Program-made: the position numbers and the translations under genes
Source: Rickettsiales bacterium
GTDB lineage: Bacteria > Pseudomonadota > Alphaproteobacteria > Rickettsiales > 21-14-0-20-44-7
Length of the DNA stretch: 12,453 nucleotides
NCBI GenBank assembly: GCA_023301015.1
Contig: JALZVI010000234.1
Span: 1-12,453, forward strand
Direction: 5' to 3'
The notes under the pieces: model-generated
Told to the model about the DNA's origin: nothing
The model's input: the letters and a program-made list of their open reading frames with translations, nothing else
The model's database searches: none
In this document: in pieces, positions 1 to 7,179 of the stretch
Position numbering within the stretch: position 1 is the first letter of the stretch
Layout: every line of letters begins with the position of its first letter

Positions 1-10
1 CTTCCGATCT
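1..10. other. Probable residual Illumina adapter at the contig edge
   Basis: The first ten bases, CTTCCGATCT, are identical to the 3' end of the common Illumina TruSeq adapter; read on the minus strand they are AGATCGGAAG. They sit exactly at the window edge, where untrimmed adapter would be expected. A chance match of ten bases at a fixed position has odds of about one in a million. These bases should not be treated as genomic, and the last codons of the gene crossing them are unreliable. Confidence 0.85.
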
Positions 11-171
11 AGCATGAGCTGGGGGATGTAGGAAAAGTGTTTTGTCCGGTGGGTCTTTTTTCCCTTTCGGGTGAACCAGCTGATGACTTCGGCGTCACCT
101 GACTCCACGAGATTGGTGATGGGAATGATGGAAGGGTCGTTCGACCAGCTCCAGACAACGAGGCGTTTCAT
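1..171 (-). CDS. Partial hypothetical protein, 5' end only
   Basis: A leftward reading frame starts at the ATG whose complement is at 169-171 and stays open to the window edge, giving 57 codons. The protein begins MKRLVVWSWSNDPSIIPITN. About the first 53 residues are genuine; the rest derive from the adapter-like bases 1-10. I do not recognise the family: there is no signal peptide or membrane segment in this short piece, and the start is rich in Trp, Val and Ile, as in a first beta strand of a Rossmann-like fold. It begins 18 bp after the acyltransferase stop codon on the same strand, so it is probably the fourth gene of the pseGH-pseI-acyltransferase unit. A glycosyltransferase or glycan-modifying enzyme would suit the context, but nothing visible proves it. 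No Shine-Dalgarno sequence precedes the start. Confidence 0.55.
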   Translation of the reverse strand, partial: MKRLVVWSWSNDPSIIPITNLVESGDAEVISWFTRKGKKTHRTKHFSYIPQLMLDRK

Positions 172-189
172 AGGGTGGGTTGCTGAAGT

Positions 190-2163
190 TTAGGGAGTGG
201 TTTTTTCCTTTGGAAAGTAAGGAGCAAAGAGGGGCTTAAGTGCCATGACACCCGCTCTAGAAAGGTGGTTGTCATCAGAGTAGAAGATTTCATTTCCCTC
301 ATGCACCTTGGTGTGTCCGTTCTCATGTGAGAGGATGGAGAGAGGGTCAAGGATGTGAACTCCGGGCTGAGCGAGGGAGTCGAGAATAGCATTTGCCTCA
401 AGCTGGTGTGCCTGGTGCTCGGTGATGGTGACTCCGGTTTTGCTGGGGTCGTATCCGAAGCGCTGGGTCATCCAGAGCGAGGAAGGAGGGCTCCGGAACT
501 GGAGAGGAGCTTGCTTCATGATGATGATCTCGATGTCTCGCTTGCGGAGTTCATCGATGGTGTGCGCGAGTGCTTCGCGGAAGACGACTTCTGAAGGGCG
601 TCCCTCAGAGTCTCGGTCGCTCAGGGGATCTTGTCGGGAGTGCTTTCCCCGGTGAATGTATTTTGCCCAGCGGCTAATCATGATCACCCGGCGGATCTTA
701 TCTCGGTCGATGATCTCCAGAACGTGATCGTTGTGTGGGGCAAGTGAGGCGTCATTGGGGAGGAAGTTGACGCCCAGAATGGAGGGAGTGGATGAGCGAC
801 AGGCATAGTAGCCATTGGTGTTATTTTCCTCACACATTGCACGGAAAAGCGTCACCATGCCACGTCCGTGGCTATCGCCCCAGATGAGGAAGGGTTCTGG
901 CTTTGCCTCCGAATCGGGGAGGAGAATAGGGAAGTCGGTGAAGGATTTTTTGAGATCCTTAGCATCGGAGATCTCCATGTTGACCTCAGCAAAACGTGCG
1001 GTCTCTCCTCTGAAGCGGGAGGGGAAGCCATCGGCTTTATAGATGATGGTGAAGCCTGCGATGAGAATGATCGTGGCCCAACCGAAGAAGCGGAAAAGCT
1101 GGGGTCGCTGGGCACCGATCTTTCTCTTTCTGAAGGGAGTCTCGACGAACATCCAAGTGAGAATGGCGAGGACGAAAGAGGCTGCCACGAGTGAGATTCT
1201 CAAGGCAGGACTCATTTCCTGAATCGAGAGGTGGCGCCCGTAGACGAGGAGGGGCCAGTGCCAGAGGTAGAGCGAGAAGGAGATCTTTCCGATGAAAACG
1301 ACGGGAGCAAGACTCAGGAGACGGCCGATGGGAGAAGGGCCTCCTTGGTGGGCGTAGATCAGGAGAGCGGTGCCGAGGCAGGGCGGGACGGCGGCGAGTC
1401 CGGGGAATGGAGTGGTGAGATCATAAGCGAAGATCGACCAGAGGATGAGTGCAAGACCTAGAAGGGCCACGGCAGTTCGCGCTGCGCTGGAAGCCAAAGA
1501 ACGGAGGGGTAGGATGGCGAGAAGTGATCCGATCGAGAGCTCCCAGGCTCGGGCTGGAAGAAGGTAGAAGGTCGCCATTTGAAAGTGAATGACGCCGTAA
1601 AGGCTCCAAATGAGTGAGAGGAGGGTGATGGCGATGAGAACCTTACGGGTGGTTCCTTCGCCTCGCTTTACCAGTGCGACGAGAAGGATGGGGAAGAGGA
1701 AGTAAAATTGTTCCTCCACGGCAAGCGACCACATGTGGAGGAGCGGCTCCAGATCAGAGGGGCCGGCAAAGTAGCCATCCTGTTGCCAGAAGTAGAAATT
1801 GGCCACCATCGTGAGCTGGGCAATTCCCGCCTTTCCGAGTGAGGCAAAGGTGTCCGGGAGGAGAGCCCAAGCGCCGAAGATGACCGATACAAAGGTGACG
1901 AGAAGAGCGGGTGGGAAGATCCTACGGATGCGTCGCTCCCAGAATCCGCGATAGGTGAATTCGCCCTTCGCTATTTCCCGAATGATGATGCTAGTGATGA
2001 GGTAGCCGGAGATGACGAAGAAAATATCGACTCCTACATAACCACCGGGAAAGCCGAGACCCGCGTGGAAAAGAATGACCGGAATGACGGCAAGGGCGCG
2101 GAGGCCATCGATATCAGGTCGATAGCGGAAGGAGTTTTTGAGGTGAGAAAAATCCTGATTCAT
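190..2163 (-). CDS. Acyltransferase family 3 (OafA/YrhL-like) with C-terminal SGNH domain
   Basis: This 657-residue membrane protein is predicted to transfer acyl groups, usually acetyl, onto a surface glycan. Residues 13-345 form the acyltransferase-3 membrane domain. Visible family motifs are RPDIDGLRALAV with H33 (the conserved R/K-x10-H region), GYVGVDIFFVISGYLI at 41-56, and HMWSLAVEEQFYFLFP at 143-158. Many hydrophobic helices follow, to about residue 375. Residues about 395-650 form an SGNH hydrolase-like domain, with block I GDSH at 429-432 (nucleophile S431) and the terminal catalytic pair in SDDNHLS (D630, H633). In known OafA-SGNH fusions the membrane domain takes acetyl-CoA from the cytoplasm and the SGNH domain completes transfer in the periplasm. 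The gene starts 12 bp after pseI, so the likely substrate is a Pse-containing glycan, though that is inference. No Shine-Dalgarno sequence is visible. Confidence 0.93.
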   Translation of the reverse strand: MNQDFSHLKNSFRYRPDIDGLRALAVIPVILFHAGLGFPGGYVGVDIFFVISGYLITSIIIREIAKGEFTYRGFWERRIRRIFPPALLVTFVSVIFGAWALLPDTFASLGKAGIAQLTMVANFYFWQQDGYFAGPSDLEPLLHMWSLAVEEQFYFLFPILLVALVKRGEGTTRKVLIAITLLSLIWSLYGVIHFQMATFYLLPARAWELSIGSLLAILPLRSLASSAARTAVALLGLALILWSIFAYDLTTPFPGLAAVPPCLGTALLIYAHQGGPSPIGRLLSLAPVVFIGKISFSLYLWHWPLLVYGRHLSIQEMSPALRISLVAASFVLAILTWMFVETPFRKRKIGAQRPQLFRFFGWATIILIAGFTIIYKADGFPSRFRGETARFAEVNMEISDAKDLKKSFTDFPILLPDSEAKPEPFLIWGDSHGRGMVTLFRAMCEENNTNGYYACRSSTPSILGVNFLPNDASLAPHNDHVLEIIDRDKIRRVIMISRWAKYIHRGKHSRQDPLSDRDSEGRPSEVVFREALAHTIDELRKRDIEIIIMKQAPLQFRSPPSSLWMTQRFGYDPSKTGVTITEHQAHQLEANAILDSLAQPGVHILDPLSILSHENGHTKVHEGNEIFYSDDNHLSRAGVMALKPLFAPYFPKEKTTP

Positions 2164-2175
2164 ATCGCTGCGGTG

Positions 2176-3186
2176 CTAGCCGAGGTGGTCGGTCGAGAGA
2201 GGAGTGCCGAAGGGAATGTCGCAAGAGGCCGTTTTTCCGAGAACGGAGGGAAGGTTTTTCGGAGCGAGTCCATCTCCGGGTCGGATGACGCGCACGTTTT
2301 CTGGGGTGAATTTTTCGCCCGCGGCGATGTCCCGTGAGGCGAAGAGGGAGCGGCGGAAGCGGAGGCTTTTTTCCTCGGCCTTGGTGAGGGAGTAGTCGGC
2401 TGATCCAATCGCTTTTTCGGTGATGCGAATGGCTTCAGCCATCGCCTTGAATTCGTGCGGCTCCATCGAGAAGGCGCTATCGGGTCCGGGTTCGCTGCGG
2501 GAGCGGCAGAAATGTTTCTCAATCACCTGTGCGCCGAGGGCGACTGCGGCGATAGGAACCGTGGCGCCCATGGTGTGGTCCGAAAGCCCGGTGCGCACGC
2601 CGAAGCGCTGGGCCATGTCGGCGATGCGAGCGAGGTTCGCTTCGTCGGCAGGAGCGGGATAGGAGCTGGTGCATTTGAGGAGAGTGATCTCGGGGCAGCC
2701 GCCCTCGCGGAGGACTTGGACTGATTCTTCGATTTCCTCGAGAGTGGACATGCCCGTGGACATGATGACCTTGCGGCCGGTGGAGGCGATTTTTTGCAGG
2801 AGAGGGTGATCGGTGAGCTCGAAGGAGGCCACTTTATGATAGGGCGGATTGAACTGCTCCAAGAAATCGACCGCGGTGGCATCAAAGGGTGAGGAAAAGC
2901 ACTCGAGTCCGTGAGCTGCGGCTTCGTCGAAAATCGCCTGATGCCAGTCCCAAGGGGTGTGGGCCTGTGCGTAGAGATCGTAGAGTTTTTGTCCGTCCCA
3001 GAGGGTTCCTCCCTGCACGATGAAGGGCTCGGCATCGCAGTCGAGCGTCATCGTGTCAGCGGTGTAGGTCTGAATTTTGACGGCATCGGCTCCGGACTCA
3101 GCGGCGAGGCGGACGATTTCGAGCGCAGTGTCGAGCTGCCCGTTGTGGTTGGCAGAGATCTCGGCAATGAGGTAGCAGCGCGGCAT
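2176..3186 (-). CDS. pseI: Pseudaminic acid synthase (NeuB family)
   Basis: PseI condenses 2,4-diacetamido-2,4,6-trideoxy-L-altrose with phosphoenolpyruvate to give pseudaminic acid in the cytoplasm. The protein has 336 residues, normal for the family. The NeuB TIM barrel spans about 1-260, with AEISANHNG at 8-16, STGMSTLEE at 143-151 and LLKCTSSYP at 169-177. SDHTMG and EKHF provide the metal-binding histidines H204 and H225. A SAF (antifreeze-like) domain follows at about 276-333. The signatures QTYTADTMT (39-47) and GGTLWDG (59-65) match PseI rather than sialic or legionaminic acid synthases. The frame extends 52 codons upstream, but I chose the ATG at 3186: the protein then begins MPRCYLIAEIS as in homologues, and the extension would run through the end of pseGH. 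The gap to pseGH is 10 bp, which suggests translational coupling; there is no clear Shine-Dalgarno sequence. Confidence 0.95.
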   Translation of the reverse strand: MPRCYLIAEISANHNGQLDTALEIVRLAAESGADAVKIQTYTADTMTLDCDAEPFIVQGGTLWDGQKLYDLYAQAHTPWDWHQAIFDEAAAHGLECFSSPFDATAVDFLEQFNPPYHKVASFELTDHPLLQKIASTGRKVIMSTGMSTLEEIEESVQVLREGGCPEITLLKCTSSYPAPADEANLARIADMAQRFGVRTGLSDHTMGATVPIAAVALGAQVIEKHFCRSRSEPGPDSAFSMEPHEFKAMAEAIRITEKAIGSADYSLTKAEEKSLRFRRSLFASRDIAAGEKFTPENVRVIRPGDGLAPKNLPSVLGKTASCDIPFGTPLSTDHLG

Positions 3187-3196
3187 GACAGAAGAA

Positions 3197-4678
3197 TTAA
3201 GGAAGAAAGTGGAAGGACCAGTGGGTCGCGGTCTCGGTGGTGGAATCGAGCTGGAATCCGAGTCCCTCGAACAATGTTCGAGAGGCGATATTCTCAGGCT
3301 TGATGACGGCGAGATAGTGCTGGATTTGATGGCGGCGGGCAAGCTCGCTCATTCCGAGTTTGATCGCCTTTTCAGCGAAGCGCTTGCCACGGGCGACAGG
3401 ACTGATCGCAATTCCGATTTCCCAACCTGAGTCGCGCTGCATGAAGCGCAGAGTGCCGCAGGGTGTTCCTGCAAGGTCCTCGATGACGAAAAGGTGGGCG
3501 ATAGATGGATCAGTATTTCGTTTGAGCCAATCGCAGTGAGTCTCCCAAGAGATTTCAGCAGTAGAGAATCCGGCGGAGCGGACGCTTGATTCGTTCGCGA
3601 GCTGGAAGGTGAACTTAGCATCGTGATGAGGATCGACGGAACGGATCAGGCAGTGAGAACCATCAAGCACTGCGATGACGCGATCAGCGCCTCGTCCGTC
3701 GATGAGGGTCGAGGCGAGTTCAGGATCGGTGGAAAAGCTGGGGTTGTGGAGCCATTTGCGCAGGACATCGCTGCGGCTTTCTCCCCGTGGCCACCCGAGG
3801 CTAAGGGCGATTCTTTGACTCTTCAGCTCGGCGACGCTTTCTTTCTGATTATCAGCAATCGTGAGCACCGCTCCACGCAGTCGGTAATAGAGCCACTCCC
3901 AGCAGGAGCTACCTCCGGCGGAAATGATGGCGTCGGCCCAGAGGTATTCTGCGGGCATTTCTTTGACGTCCGTCCTCCACCCGATCGGGAAGGGAAATGA
4001 GTGAGCAAAGAGCTCCTCGCGGTAAGTATTACAAGGCCCCACGATGACGCGGACTTGCACTTCGGGTTCGATGACTTTTTTCAACTCCTTCAGTAGCCAG
4101 CCGGTGGCATTCAGCGGGTCAGATCCTCCGAGTGTGATGAGGAGCTTGCGGACTGGGCCAGAAGGAGCTTGGAAAGGGGGCTGATCGAGAAATTCCTCAC
4201 GAAGAAGGGCGACGCGAGTGCCCGCCATCGTCGGTGGAATCAGTGAGGCTGTTTTTTCTGCACCTAGGTTTTGGTTGAGAAGTGCATCGCAGTGCCACTT
4301 CTCGCAATGACCGAAGTCATCGAGGCAGAGAACCTTCGAACCGATGGACTGGAGTGCTTGGTGGTAGCTTTCTTTAAATTGATAGCCATCGATGATCAGC
4401 CAATCGGGCGTCACTTCCTGGCAAACTTCCCTGGTGAGCTGGGCATCGGACGAATCTCCGGGAGTGGGAGTTGTGATCTTTTCTTCGGTGAAGCCTTCTT
4501 GAGTGAGTCGTTCACTGAGAAAATCGGAGCACAAAGCGGTTACGAAAATCGTGCGGCCTCCTCGGCGGCGGTTTGCCTGCGCGAGCGCGATCATGCGCAT
4601 GATGTGCCCCGTGCCGATGGTGCTGGAAGCATCTGCCCGGATCACGATAGTTTGAGGGGAGATTGAGGAGGTTGCCAT
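3197..4678 (-). CDS. pseG: Fused PseG UDP-sugar hydrolase and PseH N-acetyltransferase
   Basis: This 493-residue protein appears to combine two consecutive cytoplasmic steps. Residues about 11-337 are PseG, the glycosyltransferase-B-fold hydrolase that removes UDP from UDP-2,4-diacetamido-2,4,6-trideoxy-L-altrose. RADASSTIGTGHIMR (14-28) contains the expected catalytic His, H25, and the nucleotide-binding motifs are LGGSDPLNAT (183-192) and SAGGSSCWEWLYY (253-265). Residues about 343-493 are a GNAT acetyltransferase: the acetyl-CoA loop lies near ARGKRFA (429-435), and PENIASRTLFEGLGF (461-475) is the classic last GNAT motif. By context this half is PseH, which acetylates N4 of the PseC product. 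The usual separate pseG and pseH genes are each about half to two thirds this size. The glycine loop of the GNAT half is not canonical (GKRFA rather than GxGxG/A). The ATG at 4678 is used; a GTG at codon 12 is an alternative start. Confidence 0.92.
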   Translation of the reverse strand: MATSSISPQTIVIRADASSTIGTGHIMRMIALAQANRRRGGRTIFVTALCSDFLSERLTQEGFTEEKITTPTPGDSSDAQLTREVCQEVTPDWLIIDGYQFKESYHQALQSIGSKVLCLDDFGHCEKWHCDALLNQNLGAEKTASLIPPTMAGTRVALLREEFLDQPPFQAPSGPVRKLLITLGGSDPLNATGWLLKELKKVIEPEVQVRVIVGPCNTYREELFAHSFPFPIGWRTDVKEMPAEYLWADAIISAGGSSCWEWLYYRLRGAVLTIADNQKESVAELKSQRIALSLGWPRGESRSDVLRKWLHNPSFSTDPELASTLIDGRGADRVIAVLDGSHCLIRSVDPHHDAKFTFQLANESSVRSAGFSTAEISWETHCDWLKRNTDPSIAHLFVIEDLAGTPCGTLRFMQRDSGWEIGIAISPVARGKRFAEKAIKLGMSELARRHQIQHYLAVIKPENIASRTLFEGLGFQLDSTTETATHWSFHFLP

Positions 4679-4700
4679 CGCTGCTCGAGAGCTTTACTCT

Positions 4701-4708
4701 GGGGAGAG
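4701..4708 (+). promoter_or_regulatory. Strong ribosome binding site for the aldo/keto reductase gene
   Basis: GGGGAGAG lies five bases before the ATG at 4714 and is a good Shine-Dalgarno sequence. It decides the start: the upstream in-frame ATG at 4663 lies inside the divergent pseGH coding sequence and would add 17 residues not expected in this family. It is the only strong Shine-Dalgarno sequence before any gene in the window. Confidence 0.75.
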
Positions 4709-4713
4709 AGCAA

Positions 4714-5598
4714 ATGAAGAAAAATCAGCAGGAGTGGTGTGGGAAGTTCATTCTCGGGACGGTGCAATTCGGTCTCGATTATGGCGTGAGTAATCCTGCT
4801 GGGAAAATTTCTGCGGAGGAGGTGGCTCGTATTTTGAAGCTCGCTCGGGACTCTGGTGTCGGTGGCTTGGACACAGCTGCGGCATATGGCAGTAGTGAAG
4901 AAGTGATCGGGGATTGCTTGGGTCAGGAGGCAGCGGCCTTTGACATTATTTCAAAATTACCCAGTGGTCTGGTCGGGGACGCACTCATGGGGGCGCTCGA
5001 TCAATCGCTTGAGCGGCTGCGGATCGAGCGGCTGGATGCTTATCTGGTGCATGCCCCAGCGGAGATGCTGAGGTCGGATGTGCAGGAGTTTTTAGAGCAG
5101 TCAAAAATGGCGGGCAAAGTGAAGAAAGTGGGGGTCTCGGTTTATCGGACGGAGGAGGTCGAGAAGCTGTGGGAGCAGGGGATTGATTTCGATATTCTAC
5201 AAATTCCTTTCAGCGTCTTCGATCAGCGCTTCGCCGTGCTTTTTGATCAATTGAGAGCACGAAAGGTGGAGGTTCATGCCCGTTCGGTGTTTTTACAGGG
5301 CCTTCTTTTTATGAATCCTGATGAGTTGTCGGCGCATTTCGTGAGTGTGCGAGAATCGATCAGAGCACTCCACGAATTTGCCGAAGGCTCGGGTGTGTCG
5401 CTGTCATCGCTGCTCTTGAATTTCGCGATGGCACAGCAGGGCATCGACCAGGTCCTCGTAGGGGTGTCAGGGCTGAGGGATTTGCAGGAAAATTTGGAAG
5501 CCTTTGACGACTTGGAGAAAGTCGATAAGCTCCTGCCCAAGCTCGAAAGTCTTTCGATTACGGATGAAAATATCGTGCTACCCACAAACTGGATCTGA
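4714..5598 (+). CDS. Aldo/keto reductase
   Basis: This 294-residue protein is an NADPH-type aldo/keto reductase with the (beta/alpha)8 fold. All four catalytic residues are visible: D53 and Y58 in LDTAAAYG, K81 in ISKLP, and H113 in YLVHAP. The N-terminal LGTVQFGLDYGVSN is typical of the subgroup found in bacterial surface-polysaccharide and flagellin-glycosylation loci. Near the C-terminus, VLVGVSGLRDLQEN (247-260) is the cofactor-binding region. The gene opens a three-gene rightward cassette; the dehydrogenase gene starts 2 bp after its stop. Its substrate cannot be read from sequence. The setting suggests that it reduces a carbonyl on a nonulosonic acid or its precursor, but the core Pse pathway needs no aldo/keto reductase. 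The start is fixed by the Shine-Dalgarno sequence at 4701-4708. Confidence 0.92.
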   Translation: MKKNQQEWCGKFILGTVQFGLDYGVSNPAGKISAEEVARILKLARDSGVGGLDTAAAYGSSEEVIGDCLGQEAAAFDIISKLPSGLVGDALMGALDQSLERLRIERLDAYLVHAPAEMLRSDVQEFLEQSKMAGKVKKVGVSVYRTEEVEKLWEQGIDFDILQIPFSVFDQRFAVLFDQLRARKVEVHARSVFLQGLLFMNPDELSAHFVSVRESIRALHEFAEGSGVSLSSLLLNFAMAQQGIDQVLVGVSGLRDLQENLEAFDDLEKVDKLLPKLESLSITDENIVLPTNWI

Positions 5599-5600
5599 AT

Positions 5601-6374
5601 ATGTCTTTATTTAATCTGAGCGGAAAAATCGCAGTCATCACCGGCGGCTACGGCCATTTAGGAAAGGCGATGAGCCAAGGTCTTCTCGATGCGGGAGCAA
5701 AGGTCGCAGTGCTGGCGCGTTCCGAGGAGAAGTGCGCGAAAGTATTTCCCGACGCCGGTGAAGACCTTCGGTTTTTCGAATGCGATATTGCTTCGACAGA
5801 TTCGGTGAAGGCCGCCTTTTCTAAGGTGGCGGAGAGCTGGGGAGGGATCGATATTTTGATTAACAACGCCTTTTATCTGAAAGGGCAGGCCCCTCTGGAG
5901 ATCAGCGATGAAGAGTGGGCGGTGTCGATGGATGGTTGTCTCGGGAGTGTCTATCGCGGCATTCGAGAGGTTGTTCCTTATTTTGAAAAAAGGGAGGGCG
6001 GAAGAATCATCAATATCAGCTCGATGTATGGCATGGTCTCGCCTGATTTTGAGGTTTATGCGGATTCACCTGAGTTCCTGAATCCTCCGCATTATGGCGC
6101 GACCAAGGCGGGAGTGATTCAGCTGACGAAATACTTTGCCTGCTATTTGGGCGCGAAAAACATCCTTGTGAATTCCATCTCGCCTGGGCCTTTTCCAAGT
6201 CCTGAGGTTCAGAAAAAAGAGGTCTTCATTAAAGCTCTCAATCAACGGACTGCTCTGGGGAGGATCGGACGACCTGAGGAGCTTGCTGGTTCGTTGGTCT
6301 TTCTTTCTTCTGAGGCTTCGAGTTACATGACAGGGCAAAATCTGGTCGTCGATGGAGGGTGGACCGCATCATAA
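5601..6374 (+). CDS. Short-chain dehydrogenase/reductase
   Basis: This 257-residue classical SDR has a full set of active-site features. The cofactor loop is TGGYGHLG (14-21), NNA is at 88-90, the catalytic Ser is S140 or S141, and the catalytic pair is Y165 and K169 in YGATK. R40 at the end of the second beta strand suggests, but does not prove, NADP(H) preference. The C-terminal LVVDGGWTAS is typical of the gluconate-5-dehydrogenase-like branch. Relatives of this type, such as PtmA of Campylobacter, occur in nonulosonic-acid loci and supply or modify sugar precursors. Here the gene sits 2 bp after the aldo/keto reductase and 4 bp before spsF, so it is surely co-transcribed with them. Its exact substrate is unknown; a keto sugar intermediate handled together with the neighbouring reductase is the simplest proposal. 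Confidence 0.92.
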   Translation: MSLFNLSGKIAVITGGYGHLGKAMSQGLLDAGAKVAVLARSEEKCAKVFPDAGEDLRFFECDIASTDSVKAAFSKVAESWGGIDILINNAFYLKGQAPLEISDEEWAVSMDGCLGSVYRGIREVVPYFEKREGGRIINISSMYGMVSPDFEVYADSPEFLNPPHYGATKAGVIQLTKYFACYLGAKNILVNSISPGPFPSPEVQKKEVFIKALNQRTALGRIGRPEELAGSLVFLSSEASSYMTGQNLVVDGGWTAS

Positions 6375-6378
6375 AAAG

Positions 6379-7179
6379 ATGAAGATTGGTGCAATTATTC
6401 AAGCGCGGTGCGGTTCGGAGAGATTTCCCCGCAAAGTGCTGATGGGGCTCCCAATGTCCGGAGGACCAAGCGTCTTAGCTCATATTTTTCAACGGGTGGC
6501 TCTTTCGGCGGCCGTCGATTCCTGTGTTGTGGCGACGTCGATTGATCCTGCGAATGATGCCATTGAAGAAGCATTTCCGGGACAGGTTTTTCGTGGCGAT
6601 GAAGAAGACGTTCTAAAACGAATGTATGAATGCGCAAAGAAGAACGGATTCGAGACCATTGTGCGGCTGACGGGAGACAATCCCTGCATCGATTTTTCTC
6701 ATCTTGATGAAATGATTTCCAGCCACGTGGAGGAGAAGGCTGATTATACTGTCACCAGTGGATTGCCTCTGGGGATGAATGCGGAAGTGGTTTCTTTTGC
6801 GGCGCTTGAAGCGGCCCATCAGGAGGCAGAAGATCCTTATGAGAGAGAGCACGTGACCCCTTTTATCGCACGGAGACCGGAACGGTTTTTAATGCGACGG
6901 GTTGAGATGTTGGCTCCGAAGAATACGAAGGATTTACGGTTGACGATGGATTATCCCAGCGACTACGCCTTGCTCAATCTCTTGTTTGATCACTTTGATG
7001 AAAAGATGTTTTCGCTCGCTGAACTGAGCAAGTTTGTGGAGGAAAATCCTTGGATTGGCTCGATCAATCCGAATCATCAGAAAAGAGGTTATCCCTCGGA
7101 GAAGGAGGAATTCGAAGCGGCAATCTCGATGCTACGAAAAGCGGAACTCAATCGTGCCGCGGATCGGCTTAGCTCGTAG
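6379..7179 (+). CDS. spsF: SpsF-type CMP-sugar nucleotidyltransferase, probable CMP-Pse synthase
   Basis: This 266-residue protein belongs to the cytidylyltransferase family (CMP-KDO synthetase-like, PF02348), SpsF branch. The N-terminal signature IIQARCGSERFPRKVL (5-20) binds the nucleotide, and RLTGDNPCID carries the acidic metal-binding residues. Classical PseF and NeuA proteins begin with an I-PARGGSK-type loop; this one has the SpsF form, IIQARxGSxR. No other nucleotidyltransferase is visible, so it is the best candidate to activate the finished sugar with CTP. In Bacillus spsF lies beside NeuB-like and PseG-like genes, which supports that role. I chose the ATG at 6379, 4 bp after the dehydrogenase stop, because the protein then begins MKIGAIIQAR; an in-frame ATG at 6352 overlaps the upstream gene. 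The 3' end overlaps pseC, on the opposite strand, by 11 bp. Confidence 0.9.
   Translation: MKIGAIIQARCGSERFPRKVLMGLPMSGGPSVLAHIFQRVALSAAVDSCVVATSIDPANDAIEEAFPGQVFRGDEEDVLKRMYECAKKNGFETIVRLTGDNPCIDFSHLDEMISSHVEEKADYTVTSGLPLGMNAEVVSFAALEAAHQEAEDPYEREHVTPFIARRPERFLMRRVEMLAPKNTKDLRLTMDYPSDYALLNLLFDHFDEKMFSLAELSKFVEENPWIGSINPNHQKRGYPSEKEEFEAAISMLRKAELNRAADRLSS

Noticed and set aside
2176..3186. Assignment of the NeuB-family gene as sialic or legionaminic acid synthase
   Set aside because: The QTYTADTMT and GGTLWDG signatures and the linked pseB/pseC favour pseudaminic acid synthase.
3187..3342. A 52-residue N-terminal extension of pseI
   Set aside because: It overlaps the acetyltransferase domain of pseGH and has low-complexity Ser/Pro composition, while the internal ATG at 3186 gives the conserved start.
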